Source: Collinsella aerofaciens ATCC 25986
GTDB lineage: Bacteria; Actinomycetota; Coriobacteriia; Coriobacteriales; Coriobacteriaceae
Reading direction: 5' to 3'
Length of the DNA stretch: 64,000 nt
Assembly (NCBI RefSeq): GCF_010509075.1
Contig: NZ_CP048433.1
Location: 1,922,001-1,986,000, forward strand
The position numbers and the translations under genes are program-made. The notes under the pieces were generated by a model. It searched no databases. It saw nothing but the letters and a program-made list of their open reading frames with translations, and was not told the DNA's origin. Positions 33,443 through 41,042 of the stretch are shown one piece after another; position 1 is the stretch's first letter, and each line of letters begins with the position of its first letter.

Positions 33443-34129
33443 CTAATTAGCCCCTTTCTTCTCGTATTCGTCGATAAGGTGCAGAAGACTGATTCGAGCT
33501 TCTGCGGGCTCGCTGTATCCCTTGCGGGATGATCTGCCGATGTTGGCGAAATCGAGCAGAGCACGGTAAGTGCAGGAATAGCCCTTGATGTGCTCCCATG
33601 CGTTGAGAATGTATGAGACCAAAGGTGTAACGGCGAGCAACGCTGTAGGGTCTTGCAGGGTAGTTTCGAGTTCACGGCCGGTCTTAGCCTGGATACGTGC
33701 GTCGAGGTTGCACTCGGGCATCTTTGCAGCCTCTTCCATAATGAGGCAAATGCTGTCCCAGTTAGTGCGGAGATGATGAACGCGCTCGCTCGTGGTGTCG
33801 ATGCAGATCCTTGCTTCATGACAGTAGTCAAAAAAGCCTTTGATGACGTCGCGGCAATCATTTTCTGGCTGGATTGCGCTCCAGTCCTCGAACATGCCCT
33901 CGAAGGCGTCGAGACAGCTCCCATCCTCAGCATAGATGAGCTGCGCGGCCCACCTGCCTAGATCCGAGCTCGTCAGCTGCTCCATGGGAAGCCTCGCTAG
34001 GAGCGCGGACGGGGTGAGACCCCTTGCCGCGGCGAGGTCAGCGCTGGAGCGCTTGAAGAGTACCTGCTCATCCTTTGAGTTGAATAGGATTGTCGAACGC
34101 AGCTTGCTGCTCGCAGTGGTAAGTGCCAT
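33443..34129 (-). CDS. Unknown protein of the island
   Basis: A 228-residue, mainly helical, soluble protein that I cannot assign to a family. It has no signal peptide or membrane segment, a Leu-rich N-terminal third and scattered cysteines. A strong RBS gaggaggtt confirms that it is translated. It lies between the integrase and the operon of the small DNA-binding protein, in AT-richer DNA than its neighbours. Candidate roles are element regulation or accessory cargo. Confidence 0.65.
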   Translation of the reverse strand: MALTTASSKLRSTILFNSKDEQVLFKRSSADLAAARGLTPSALLARLPMEQLTSSDLGRWAAQLIYAEDGSCLDAFEGMFEDWSAIQPENDCRDVIKGFFDYCHEARICIDTTSERVHHLRTNWDSICLIMEEAAKMPECNLDARIQAKTGRELETTLQDPTALLAVTPLVSYILNAWEHIKGYSCTYRALLDFANIGRSSRKGYSEPAEARISLLHLIDEYEKKGAN

Positions 34130-34193
34130 TGATAACCTCCTCTCTGTTTGGCCTTATTTGCAGTATACATCTGGTGACACAATTATGAGAGTA

Positions 34194-35501
34194 TTAATTT
34201 TCATTACCTTCAGATAATTTTTCGAAGACTTCGGCAGCGTTGCGGTCGTTGGCTCTGATTGCGTGGGTGTAGAAATTGGCCGTCGTACTCGCTGATGCGT
34301 GTCCCATCCGCGCCTGAACGGTCTTCAAATCGACGTTGTTTGCGACGAGCGCCGTCGCTGCCGTGTGTCTCAGTCCGTGGGGGATGAGACCCGAGTATCC
34401 GGTGCCGCGTGTGTGCAGCTTGCCGTTGCGCTCGAACTGGCTTGTCACGTTGGCGTACTCGCCATAGCCGTTGTCGACGCAGAAGTCCCTGAACCAGCGT
34501 GAATAGTTGTGTCCATCGGGTCGGGTGATACTGACGTGAAGGTTGCCGTTTTCGTCCTTATGCGGGCTGAGGGCGTGAACGATGGGGTCAGAGTTTCTCT
34601 GTCTTAGCCCGCGTTGCTCGAATAGGTTGCGCTGCCGCATCTTCCAGTCGTTTAAATACGCGGCTAGCGAAGAGTCTATAGACAGGATCCGCCTGCTCAT
34701 TTCCGATTTGGGTGCCCTGAGCGTTTTGTCATTGGTGTACTGGTGGACGATTCTGATTTCCATCGCCTCGGGGTCGTAGTCTTCCCAACAGAGCCCCAGG
34801 GCCTCGCCTTTTCTGAGTCCTAGGTGGAATATGAGCATGGTGCAGACGGTCATCGGCCCCATGGGTTCGGATAGCAGGCATTTGGTGAATCGGGGCAGTT
34901 CGTCGGGTGGGAGGAAGTTGCGCACTCTAAGGTCTGGCTTTGGGAGTTTGACGCTGATGCATGGGTTGCGCCCGATTAGCTCATTCTCCAGTGCGTCCTG
35001 CATGACCTGTTTGAGCTTGACGTGGATACGACGAATCTCGGCCTCTGTGAATCTTCCGGTTGAGATCGCTTCGGCATACGCCCGTTTGATCTCGTCGGGT
35101 CTCAGCGCACCGAGGGGCATGTCGCCGAACAGCTCGCGTATATGGCGCACGTCATATTCCTCTCTTTGGAAAGAAAGAGGGGAGCCGAAGGAGCTTTCTC
35201 GGAGCCGATGGAAATCCTCGGCGTATCCGGAAACAGTGGTCGGCATGTCGCCAGCCGGTTCATAGGTCTCCAGCTCCTTCCGGTAGGCATCGAGCGCATT
35301 CGCAACCTCACCGGGCCAGTTCCTCGGGTTTTTGCTCTTGCAATGGATGGTTCTCTTGGGTGTCTTTAGGTATCTGACTCGTTTCCCGTTCTTGCCGGAT
35401 TCGGGGTCGCGACCGAGAGAGAAGTAGATGCGGAAGGAACCGGGTTTTCCCTTGATCGGTTCGGAAGTGCCTTTGGCTGTGGGTTTGATTCTGGTTTCCA
35501 T
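34194..35501 (-). CDS. Tyrosine-recombinase integrase of the island
   Basis: A 435-residue phage-type integrase. An N-terminal arm-binding domain (about 1-80, with GSFRIYFSLGRDP) and a SAM-like core-binding domain (about 85-185) precede the catalytic domain with Arg230 (HLGLRKGEALGL), His375 and Arg378 (HGLRHTAATAL), His401 (MGHAS) and the nucleophile Tyr411 (NFYTH). All catalytic residues are present, so it is probably active. It lies 240 bp from the right attachment site and reads away from it. A hairpin at 35524-35574 lies just upstream of its start. Confidence 0.96.
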   Translation of the reverse strand: METRIKPTAKGTSEPIKGKPGSFRIYFSLGRDPESGKNGKRVRYLKTPKRTIHCKSKNPRNWPGEVANALDAYRKELETYEPAGDMPTTVSGYAEDFHRLRESSFGSPLSFQREEYDVRHIRELFGDMPLGALRPDEIKRAYAEAISTGRFTEAEIRRIHVKLKQVMQDALENELIGRNPCISVKLPKPDLRVRNFLPPDELPRFTKCLLSEPMGPMTVCTMLIFHLGLRKGEALGLCWEDYDPEAMEIRIVHQYTNDKTLRAPKSEMSRRILSIDSSLAAYLNDWKMRQRNLFEQRGLRQRNSDPIVHALSPHKDENGNLHVSITRPDGHNYSRWFRDFCVDNGYGEYANVTSQFERNGKLHTRGTGYSGLIPHGLRHTAATALVANNVDLKTVQARMGHASASTTANFYTHAIRANDRNAAEVFEKLSEGNEN

Positions 35502-35523
35502 GGGTCTCCAGGGGTGGTGCGTT

Positions 35524-35574
35524 GGGTTAGCCTCGGGGGCGGGGCTTTGAGGGCCTCGCCCCCGAGGCTAACCC
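35524..35574. other. 18-bp hairpin upstream of the integrase
   Basis: Perfect 18-bp arms (gggttagcctcgggggcg at 35524-35541, complement at 35557-35574) around 15 nt. It lies 22 nt upstream of the integrase start and could be a regulatory hairpin or a terminator shielding integrase from outside transcription. No T run follows on either strand. Confidence 0.6.
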
Positions 35575-35578
35575 AAAA

Positions 35579-35632
35579 ATTTCACCCCTGCAAGTCAAAA
35601 TGAAGGGGTAAAGGGGTGTAAAAAGGGTGAAA
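35579..35632. other. Right-end GGGTGAAA boxes (candidate integrase arm sites)
   Basis: atttcacccc at 35579, then ggggtaaag, ggggtgtaa and agggtgaaa in a tandem array at 35605-35632. They mirror the boxes near the left end and would be natural arm-type binding sites for the integrase. Confidence 0.5.
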
Positions 35633-35739
35633 TAGCAAACTAATCAAGAAGAGCAAAAACGGCATAATAGCTAAATTACCTGCGGAAACAGAGATATTGA
35701 TGAAAATGAAAAACCGCAGGTAGGGTAATAGCTCATGAC

Positions 35740-35757
35740 CTCCTAAAGCGGGTGTCG
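35740..35757 (+). other. attR core of the tRNA-Arg island
   Basis: An exact copy of the 18-bp attL core. The following 31 bases align without gaps to the tRNA 3' end, with the last 15 (cgggggcaccagaag) identical, but the T stem has decayed. This is the displaced original 3' end of the tRNA gene. Confidence 0.9.
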
Positions 35758-35910
35758 ACGGTCCGAATCCGCCCGGGGGCACCAGAAGATTATGACGGCG
35801 TCGCGAGAGCGGCGCCGTTTCTGGTTTGTGGGGACCGCCGGCGGATTCGGACCGTCGACACCCGCGTCACCAATTTCCCCGCGGGGGGGTCGAATCCGCC
35901 CGGAGCACCA
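35748..35910. pseudogene. tRNA 3'-end remnants with a 26-bp inverted repeat
   Basis: The segment 35748-35773 recurs as an exact inverted copy at 35840-35865 (26 bp). A further fragment at 35888-35910 (gtcgaatccgcccggagcacca) looks like a T arm, acceptor 3' strand and CCA. None has a full cloverleaf. They suggest earlier rounds of integration at this tRNA. Confidence 0.55.
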
Positions 35911-35918
35911 GAGATTTG

Positions 35919-35954
35919 TCGAGCCCGGTACCGCTACGGTGCCGGGCTCTTCTG
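35919..35954 (+). terminator. Candidate terminator right of the island
   Basis: Stem gagcccggtaccg / ggtgccgggctc with loop ctac and one G-T-type mismatch, followed by ttctggtt. It would end plus-strand transcription coming from the tRNA/island side. Confidence 0.65.
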
Positions 35955-35978
35955 GTTCAATGCCATGTCAAAAACGAA

Positions 35979-36009
35979 GCGCCCGCTTGCTGGGGGAGCA
36001 AGCGGGCGC
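35979..36009 (-). terminator. Terminator of the kinase/cell-wall operon
   Basis: Perfect 13-bp arms gcgcccgcttgct / agcaagcgggcgc with a 5-nt loop; on the minus strand it is followed by ttcgttttt. It closes the operon that ends with the PASTA kinase gene. Confidence 0.9.
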
Positions 36010-36061
36010 CTGTGAGCGAATATGTTTGCGGCGAAAGCCGCGATAAGCGGTGGGGTGGCGA

Positions 36062-38023
36062 CTAGTTGGTCGTACCGGAATCGTCGCCCGTGCTCGTGCC
36101 CGAGCCCGAGCCCGAACCAGAAAGTGCGACCGTCAGCGTAATCGTGCTGTCGGTGGACTGCTTGCCAGTGGGGGAGACGCCCGTAACGGTGGCATCCTCG
36201 TTACCGCTTACGGGATTGCCGTTCTGGTCACAGAAGCCAATGTTATAGAAACCGGCGTTGTTGAGCGCGGTAACGGCGGCGGAGATGCTCTTGCCGTACA
36301 GGTTGCCCGGGACGGTGGCCTTGCCGGACTTCTTGGCAATGACGACGGTAATCGTGGCGCCGGGCTTCTGCTTGCCGCTGGGGTTCCAGCTGATCACGGT
36401 GCCCTCGGTAACCGAGTCGTTCTCCTGGTAGCTCACGTCGACGCCAAAGCCTGCCATATCGAGGGCGTTGCGCGCCTGGGCCTCGGTCATGTCGGTCAGG
36501 TCGGGGACGGACGTGGTATCCGGGCCGCTCGAGACCTTGTACGAGATGGTCGTGCCCTTCGCGACTTCCTTACCGGCTTCGGTGCCCTGCTCAAAGACCT
36601 GGCCCTCATCAGCCTCGTTGGCCTCCTCGGAGGCGTTGCCCTTCAGGCCAACGCTTGCCAGTGCGGCTTCTGCTTGGTCCTTGGTCAGGCCGACAAGTTT
36701 GGGAACCTCAACCTTTTCGGAGGGCTTGGGGCCCTTGGAGATTACCAGGTTCACCTTGGTGCCCTTGGTCTTCTTGGTGTTGCCGTTGGGCGTCTGCTCG
36801 GCGACCTTGCCCTCGTCGACATCGTCGTTGTAGCTTTGGTCGATGGTGCCGACCTCGAGGCCGGCTTCCTTGATCAGCTCGACGGCAGTCTGCTGGTCCT
36901 TGCCCAGCACATCGGGCACGGTGACCTGCTCGCCGCCAAAGAGTCCTGTGGCAAAGGCCACCACGATGCCGATGACGGCAACCGCTGCCACCACGGCGGC
37001 GATGATCTTGTTCTTGTTGGATTTGGGCTCTTCGACCTCGTAGGAGCCGGTGGATCCCGAAACCGAGCTACGGGCGGTATTCTGGCCGCTCACGCCCGAG
37101 ACGGGACGCACCATGGCGCGCGTCTGATCGGAAAGCTCGCGAGTCTTGGTGGCGCCCAGTTCACCGGGGGCACCGATGATGCGCGTGGGCTCCGAGACGT
37201 TGACGGCACGGCCCGACAGGTAGCTGTTGAGCACCTGACGCAGCTCGTCGGCGGTCTGGAAGCGGTTTGTGGGGTCCTTCTCCATGCACTTGAGGATGAT
37301 GCGCTCAAGGTCGGCGTCGACACCGGAGTTGATCTGGCTCGGCGGAATAGGCAGCTCGTTGACCTGCTTGAGTGCGACCGAGATAGCGTCGTCACCGTCA
37401 AAGGGAACGCGGCCGGTGGCGCATTCATACATCACGACGCCCAGCGAGTAGATATCCGAGGTGGGGCCGAGGTCCTGACCACGGGTCTGCTCGGGGCTGA
37501 CGTAGTGGGCAGTTCCGAGCACGTTATTGTCTTGCGTGAGGTGGCTGTTCTTGGCGCGCGCGATGCCAAAGTCCATCACCTTGATGTTGCCGTCGGGCAG
37601 CACCATGATGTTCTGCGGCTTAATGTCGCGGTGGATGATCTCGTGCTTGTGGGCGACCGAAAGCGCAGAGCTGATCTGCGAGCCGATCTGGGCGACCTTC
37701 TTGGGGTCGAGGGCGCCGTGGCTCTTGATGCCGCTCTTAAGGTCGGTGCCGCGCAGGTACTCCATGACGATGTAATAGGTGTCGCCGTCCTTGCCCCAAT
37801 CGTAGACGCCCACGATATAGGGGGAGGAGAGACCGGCTGCTGCCTGGGCCTCCTGCTTAAAGCGTGCGGCGAAGGTTGCGTCGCCAGCATACTGCGGCAG
37901 CATGATCTTGACGGCTACCGTGCGGTCGAGGACCTGGTCCTGTGCACGGTAGACGGTCGCCATGCCGCCTGTTCCCACCTTATCCTTGAGGAGGTATCTT
38001 CCCCCGAGGACCCTCTGTTCCAT
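36062..38023 (-). CDS. pknB: PASTA-domain Ser/Thr protein kinase (PknB-like)
   Basis: A 653-residue transmembrane kinase. The kinase domain (about 10-270) has G-loop GTGGMATV, Lys39 (AVKI), HRD at 131-133 and DFG at 151-153. A juxtamembrane stretch leads to one membrane segment (about 340-362), then four PASTA domains that sense peptidoglycan fragments or lipid II, and a Ser/Gly tail. It phosphorylates cell-wall and division proteins, including FHA partners. I chose the start MEQRVLGGRY because aggag lies 5 nt upstream. It is the last gene of the operon, about 130 nt after the RodA-PBP fusion gene. Confidence 0.94.
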   Translation of the reverse strand: MEQRVLGGRYLLKDKVGTGGMATVYRAQDQVLDRTVAVKIMLPQYAGDATFAARFKQEAQAAAGLSSPYIVGVYDWGKDGDTYYIVMEYLRGTDLKSGIKSHGALDPKKVAQIGSQISSALSVAHKHEIIHRDIKPQNIMVLPDGNIKVMDFGIARAKNSHLTQDNNVLGTAHYVSPEQTRGQDLGPTSDIYSLGVVMYECATGRVPFDGDDAISVALKQVNELPIPPSQINSGVDADLERIILKCMEKDPTNRFQTADELRQVLNSYLSGRAVNVSEPTRIIGAPGELGATKTRELSDQTRAMVRPVSGVSGQNTARSSVSGSTGSYEVEEPKSNKNKIIAAVVAAVAVIGIVVAFATGLFGGEQVTVPDVLGKDQQTAVELIKEAGLEVGTIDQSYNDDVDEGKVAEQTPNGNTKKTKGTKVNLVISKGPKPSEKVEVPKLVGLTKDQAEAALASVGLKGNASEEANEADEGQVFEQGTEAGKEVAKGTTISYKVSSGPDTTSVPDLTDMTEAQARNALDMAGFGVDVSYQENDSVTEGTVISWNPSGKQKPGATITVVIAKKSGKATVPGNLYGKSISAAVTALNNAGFYNIGFCDQNGNPVSGNEDATVTGVSPTGKQSTDSTITLTVALSGSGSGSGTSTGDDSGTTN

Positions 38024-38155
38024 TCCTGCTCCTAACATAACTATTCGCTCAACGATGTGTGTAGTACCTACGATGTGGCCGCTGGGGCCGTGTGGCGCGT
38101 TGCCGCTAACTCTTCGGCCGCGGCGCGCCTCGGGTGTCCGATTCAATCATGGGCA

Positions 38156-41026
38156 TCACGCTCCCTGTGCGGCAAGCGCCGCGGTCAGGACGATACCGGC
38201 GATCTTGGCGGCCTTGACGTCATGCTTGTCGAAATCCTCCAAGGCCACCGAGATAGCGACCGTGGGTGAATCGTAAGGTGCAAAGCCAACGAACATCGAG
38301 TTGACGTTGGTGCCGCCGGTCTCGGCCGAACCGGTTTTGCCGGCGACCTTGACGCCCGGAATCTGGGCATCGGTACCGGTACCGGACTGGACAACCGCGA
38401 GCATAGCCTGCTTGACCTGGTCGGCCGTGGCGGAGCTGACGGCCTGACCAAGCGAGCGGGACTGCGTGGTCTTGACCACGGTTCCGTCCGGGGCGAGTAC
38501 CTGGGCTACAAAGTACGGGTCCATGACCACGCCGCTGTTAGCGATGGCGGCGGCAATCACGGCGTTTTGCATGACGGTGGTCTGCGGGCCGGGCGTGTGG
38601 TCCATGCCGACAGGCTGGCCGGCGCCGGCCCAGGCGGTCTCCCACTCGGTCATGAGCGACGGGTCGGCCATGATGGAGGCCGCGGAGGTCAGGTCCTGGC
38701 CGAGCTTTTGGCCGTAGCCAAAGGCGTTGGCAAACTGCACGAGCGTGTTTGCGCCAACTTCGTTTGCCACCTGGCCGAAGACGACGTTGGAGGACACGGC
38801 AAAGGCCTGCTGCAGGCTGATGGTGCCGTAGCTCTCGTTGGCATCGTTGGTGACCGGTGCGTTGCCGATGTCCATGGAGCCGGGCGCCTGGTAGGTGCTG
38901 GTAAGGCTGGCGGTACCGGTCTCGAGTGCCGCGGAAAGCGTAACGACCTTAAACGTTGAGCCCGGCGTGTACAGCGCGTCCATGGCGCGATTGTACATGG
39001 AGCCGTCCTCGCCGCCGCCCGTCTGCAACAGGGCATCGATGTTGGTGTTGTCGTAGGTGGGCGAGCTGGCACATGCGAGCACCGCGCCGGTACGCGGGTC
39101 GATGACCACTACAGCGCCCTTAAAGCCCTTGAGCGCCTGCTCGGCCGCCGTCTGGATACGCGAGTCGATGGTGAGCTTGGCGGTGTTGCCCGGCTGGGTC
39201 TGGCCCGCGAGCGACGCGATGGCGTTGTTCCAGCTGGAGTAATCCTTAGAGCCGGTGAGCGTGTCGTTCATGACGCTCTCGATGGCGGTGGTGCCATACT
39301 GCTGGCTCACGTAGCCAACCACGTGCGCTGCTAGGTTACCGTTGGGGTAGGAGCGTACGTAGGTGCCGTCCTCCTGCTGCAGCGACTCGGCCAGCGTCAC
39401 GCCGTCGGACGTGATGATGGAACCGCGCTGGATGTACTTGGAGCGGGCGATGGTGTGGTTGTTGGTCGGCATGTCCTGATAGTCCTTGGCCTTGATGACT
39501 TGGACATAGGTGAGGTTGCCGATAAGGATGGCGAACAGCGCCGTAAAGGCGAGCACCGCACGAGTTAGACGGTTGGCAAGCGCAACGCGGCCGAGCACAC
39601 CGGATTCAGGCGTGTCGAGCAGGCGACGGCGCATGCGCGAGCCGACGGAATGGCTACCGCTGCCGTAGGAAGACGAGGTGGCAAAGCGCGTGCCCGTCGG
39701 GGCGGCGGCCGATGCGACCTGATCATCGGTGATGGCGGCCATGGTGCCGGTGCCGGTAAGCTCTGCCTCGCGTCCGGTCGCCTCGTCACCGGCGCGCAGC
39801 AGGAGCGCGACGATGATAAAGCTTGCCAGCAGAGAGGAGCCGCCCTGACTCATAAAGGGCAGGGTGACGCCGGTCAGCGGAATCAGGCGGGTTACGCCGC
39901 CAACGATCAAGAAGGCCTGGAAGCTGATGGCGGCCGTAAGGCCCGTGGCGCTAAAGGCGGCGAGGTCGGATTTAGCGCGGGCAGCTGTGGTGAGGCCACG
40001 CACGGCAAAGAGCATAAACAGGATGAGCACGGCGCCGCCGCCCAAAAGACCCATCTCCTCGCCGATGGCCGAGAAGATAAAGTCGGACTCGACGACAGGG
40101 ATGTTGTTGGCCATGCCGTTGCCGATGCCAACACCGACCAGACCGCCATCGGCAAGCGAGAAGAGCGACTGGACGATCTGGTAGCCCTGGCCCTGGGCGT
40201 CCTTAAACGGATCGACCCAAACCTGGAAACGCACCTGAACGTGCGATAGGAACTTGTAGGCGCCCACGGCTCCGACAGCTAAGAGCGCAAGGCCGATAAC
40301 GACATACGAAAAGCGCCCCGTGGCAACGTAGAGCATCAGCAAGAAGATGGTGTAGAACAGCACGGCCGAACCCAGGTCGCGTTCGAAGACGACGACGAGC
40401 AGGCACACACCCCACACGGCAAACAGCGGCAGCAGCAGTCGCAGGCGAGGGATCTTAAAGCCCAGGATCTTGCGGTTGGAGATGGAGAGTAGCTCGCGGT
40501 TCTCGGCCAGGTACCCGGCCAGGAACAGCACGATAAAGACCTTGGCGAACTCGCCAGGCTGGATGGTAAAGCCCGCGATGCGAATCCACAGCTTGGAGCC
40601 CGAGATCGTGGTGCCGATAAAGATAGGCAGCATCAGCAGAATGATGCCGATGATGCCAAAGGTGTACTTGTAGCGCATGACCACGTCGAGGTTTTTGACT
40701 AGTGCAAGCGTTCCCACCATGAGCGCCACCGAGACAAACAGGATGATGAGCTGTGAGATGGCGAGAGCGGGGGCGAGACGCGTCACGAACGTGATGCCGA
40801 TGCCCGAAAGTATAAATACGATGGGCAGGATGGCGGGGTCGGCACCGGGCGCCAAGATGCGCACGGCAATGTGGGCCGCGGCAAAGGCGGCAAAGAGGCC
40901 GATCGGTACGGCGAGCGTCTCAAAGGAGATGGCAGCGCCCGCGGTGAGGACGTACATCGCATACAGCAGGATGACGGGGAACGCCGAGGCGATGAGCAAG
41001 AGCAGCTCGGTGTTGCGGCGACTCAT
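38156..41026 (-). CDS. Fused RodA/FtsW-type SEDS glycosyltransferase and class B PBP transpeptidase
   Basis: A 956-residue protein joining two enzymes normally encoded by neighbouring genes. Residues 1-425 are a SEDS protein with about ten membrane segments and family motifs (GSKLWIRIAGFTIQPGEFAK, VVVFERDLGSAVLF, LTGVTLPFMSQGGSS). A linker of about 60 residues leads to one membrane segment (about 500-520) and the transpeptidase: SxxK S690-T-F-K693, SSN 745-747, KTG 897-899. Together they polymerise and cross-link peptidoglycan. Start at 41026 follows aaaggga 9 nt upstream. It sits where rodA and pbpA lie in other actinobacteria, between pstP and pknB. Confidence 0.95.
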   Translation of the reverse strand: MSRRNTELLLLIASAFPVILLYAMYVLTAGAAISFETLAVPIGLFAAFAAAHIAVRILAPGADPAILPIVFILSGIGITFVTRLAPALAISQLIILFVSVALMVGTLALVKNLDVVMRYKYTFGIIGIILLMLPIFIGTTISGSKLWIRIAGFTIQPGEFAKVFIVLFLAGYLAENRELLSISNRKILGFKIPRLRLLLPLFAVWGVCLLVVVFERDLGSAVLFYTIFLLMLYVATGRFSYVVIGLALLAVGAVGAYKFLSHVQVRFQVWVDPFKDAQGQGYQIVQSLFSLADGGLVGVGIGNGMANNIPVVESDFIFSAIGEEMGLLGGGAVLILFMLFAVRGLTTAARAKSDLAAFSATGLTAAISFQAFLIVGGVTRLIPLTGVTLPFMSQGGSSLLASFIIVALLLRAGDEATGREAELTGTGTMAAITDDQVASAAAPTGTRFATSSSYGSGSHSVGSRMRRRLLDTPESGVLGRVALANRLTRAVLAFTALFAILIGNLTYVQVIKAKDYQDMPTNNHTIARSKYIQRGSIITSDGVTLAESLQQEDGTYVRSYPNGNLAAHVVGYVSQQYGTTAIESVMNDTLTGSKDYSSWNNAIASLAGQTQPGNTAKLTIDSRIQTAAEQALKGFKGAVVVIDPRTGAVLACASSPTYDNTNIDALLQTGGGEDGSMYNRAMDALYTPGSTFKVVTLSAALETGTASLTSTYQAPGSMDIGNAPVTNDANESYGTISLQQAFAVSSNVVFGQVANEVGANTLVQFANAFGYGQKLGQDLTSAASIMADPSLMTEWETAWAGAGQPVGMDHTPGPQTTVMQNAVIAAAIANSGVVMDPYFVAQVLAPDGTVVKTTQSRSLGQAVSSATADQVKQAMLAVVQSGTGTDAQIPGVKVAGKTGSAETGGTNVNSMFVGFAPYDSPTVAISVALEDFDKHDVKAAKIAGIVLTAALAAQGA

Positions 41027-41042
41027 AAGCGGCACTCCCTTT

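Larger units (their letters stand above)
23474..35757. mobile_element. Mobilisable island integrated in tRNA-Arg(CCT)
   Basis: About 12.3 kb bounded by an 18-bp direct repeat. The integrase gene lies at the right end, pointing inward. Gene order: restriction-modification enzyme, DUF262/HNH protein, relaxase, coupling protein, MobC-like protein, DnaB-like ATPase, small DNA-binding protein, unknown gene, integrase. The three mobilisation genes and the absence of a type IV secretion channel indicate an integrative mobilisable element needing a helper. Base composition changes within it: the integrase end is AT-richer, the relaxase end GC-rich. Confidence 0.9.

Noticed and set aside
23474-35757. 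A complete conjugative element or prophage
   Set aside because: There are no type IV secretion channel genes (VirB4 or VirB6-like) and no capsid, tail or terminase genes.
35740-35788. A second tRNA gene at the right end of the island
   Set aside because: Only the 3' half from the anticodon loop is present; the acceptor 5' strand, D arm and a pairing T stem are missing.
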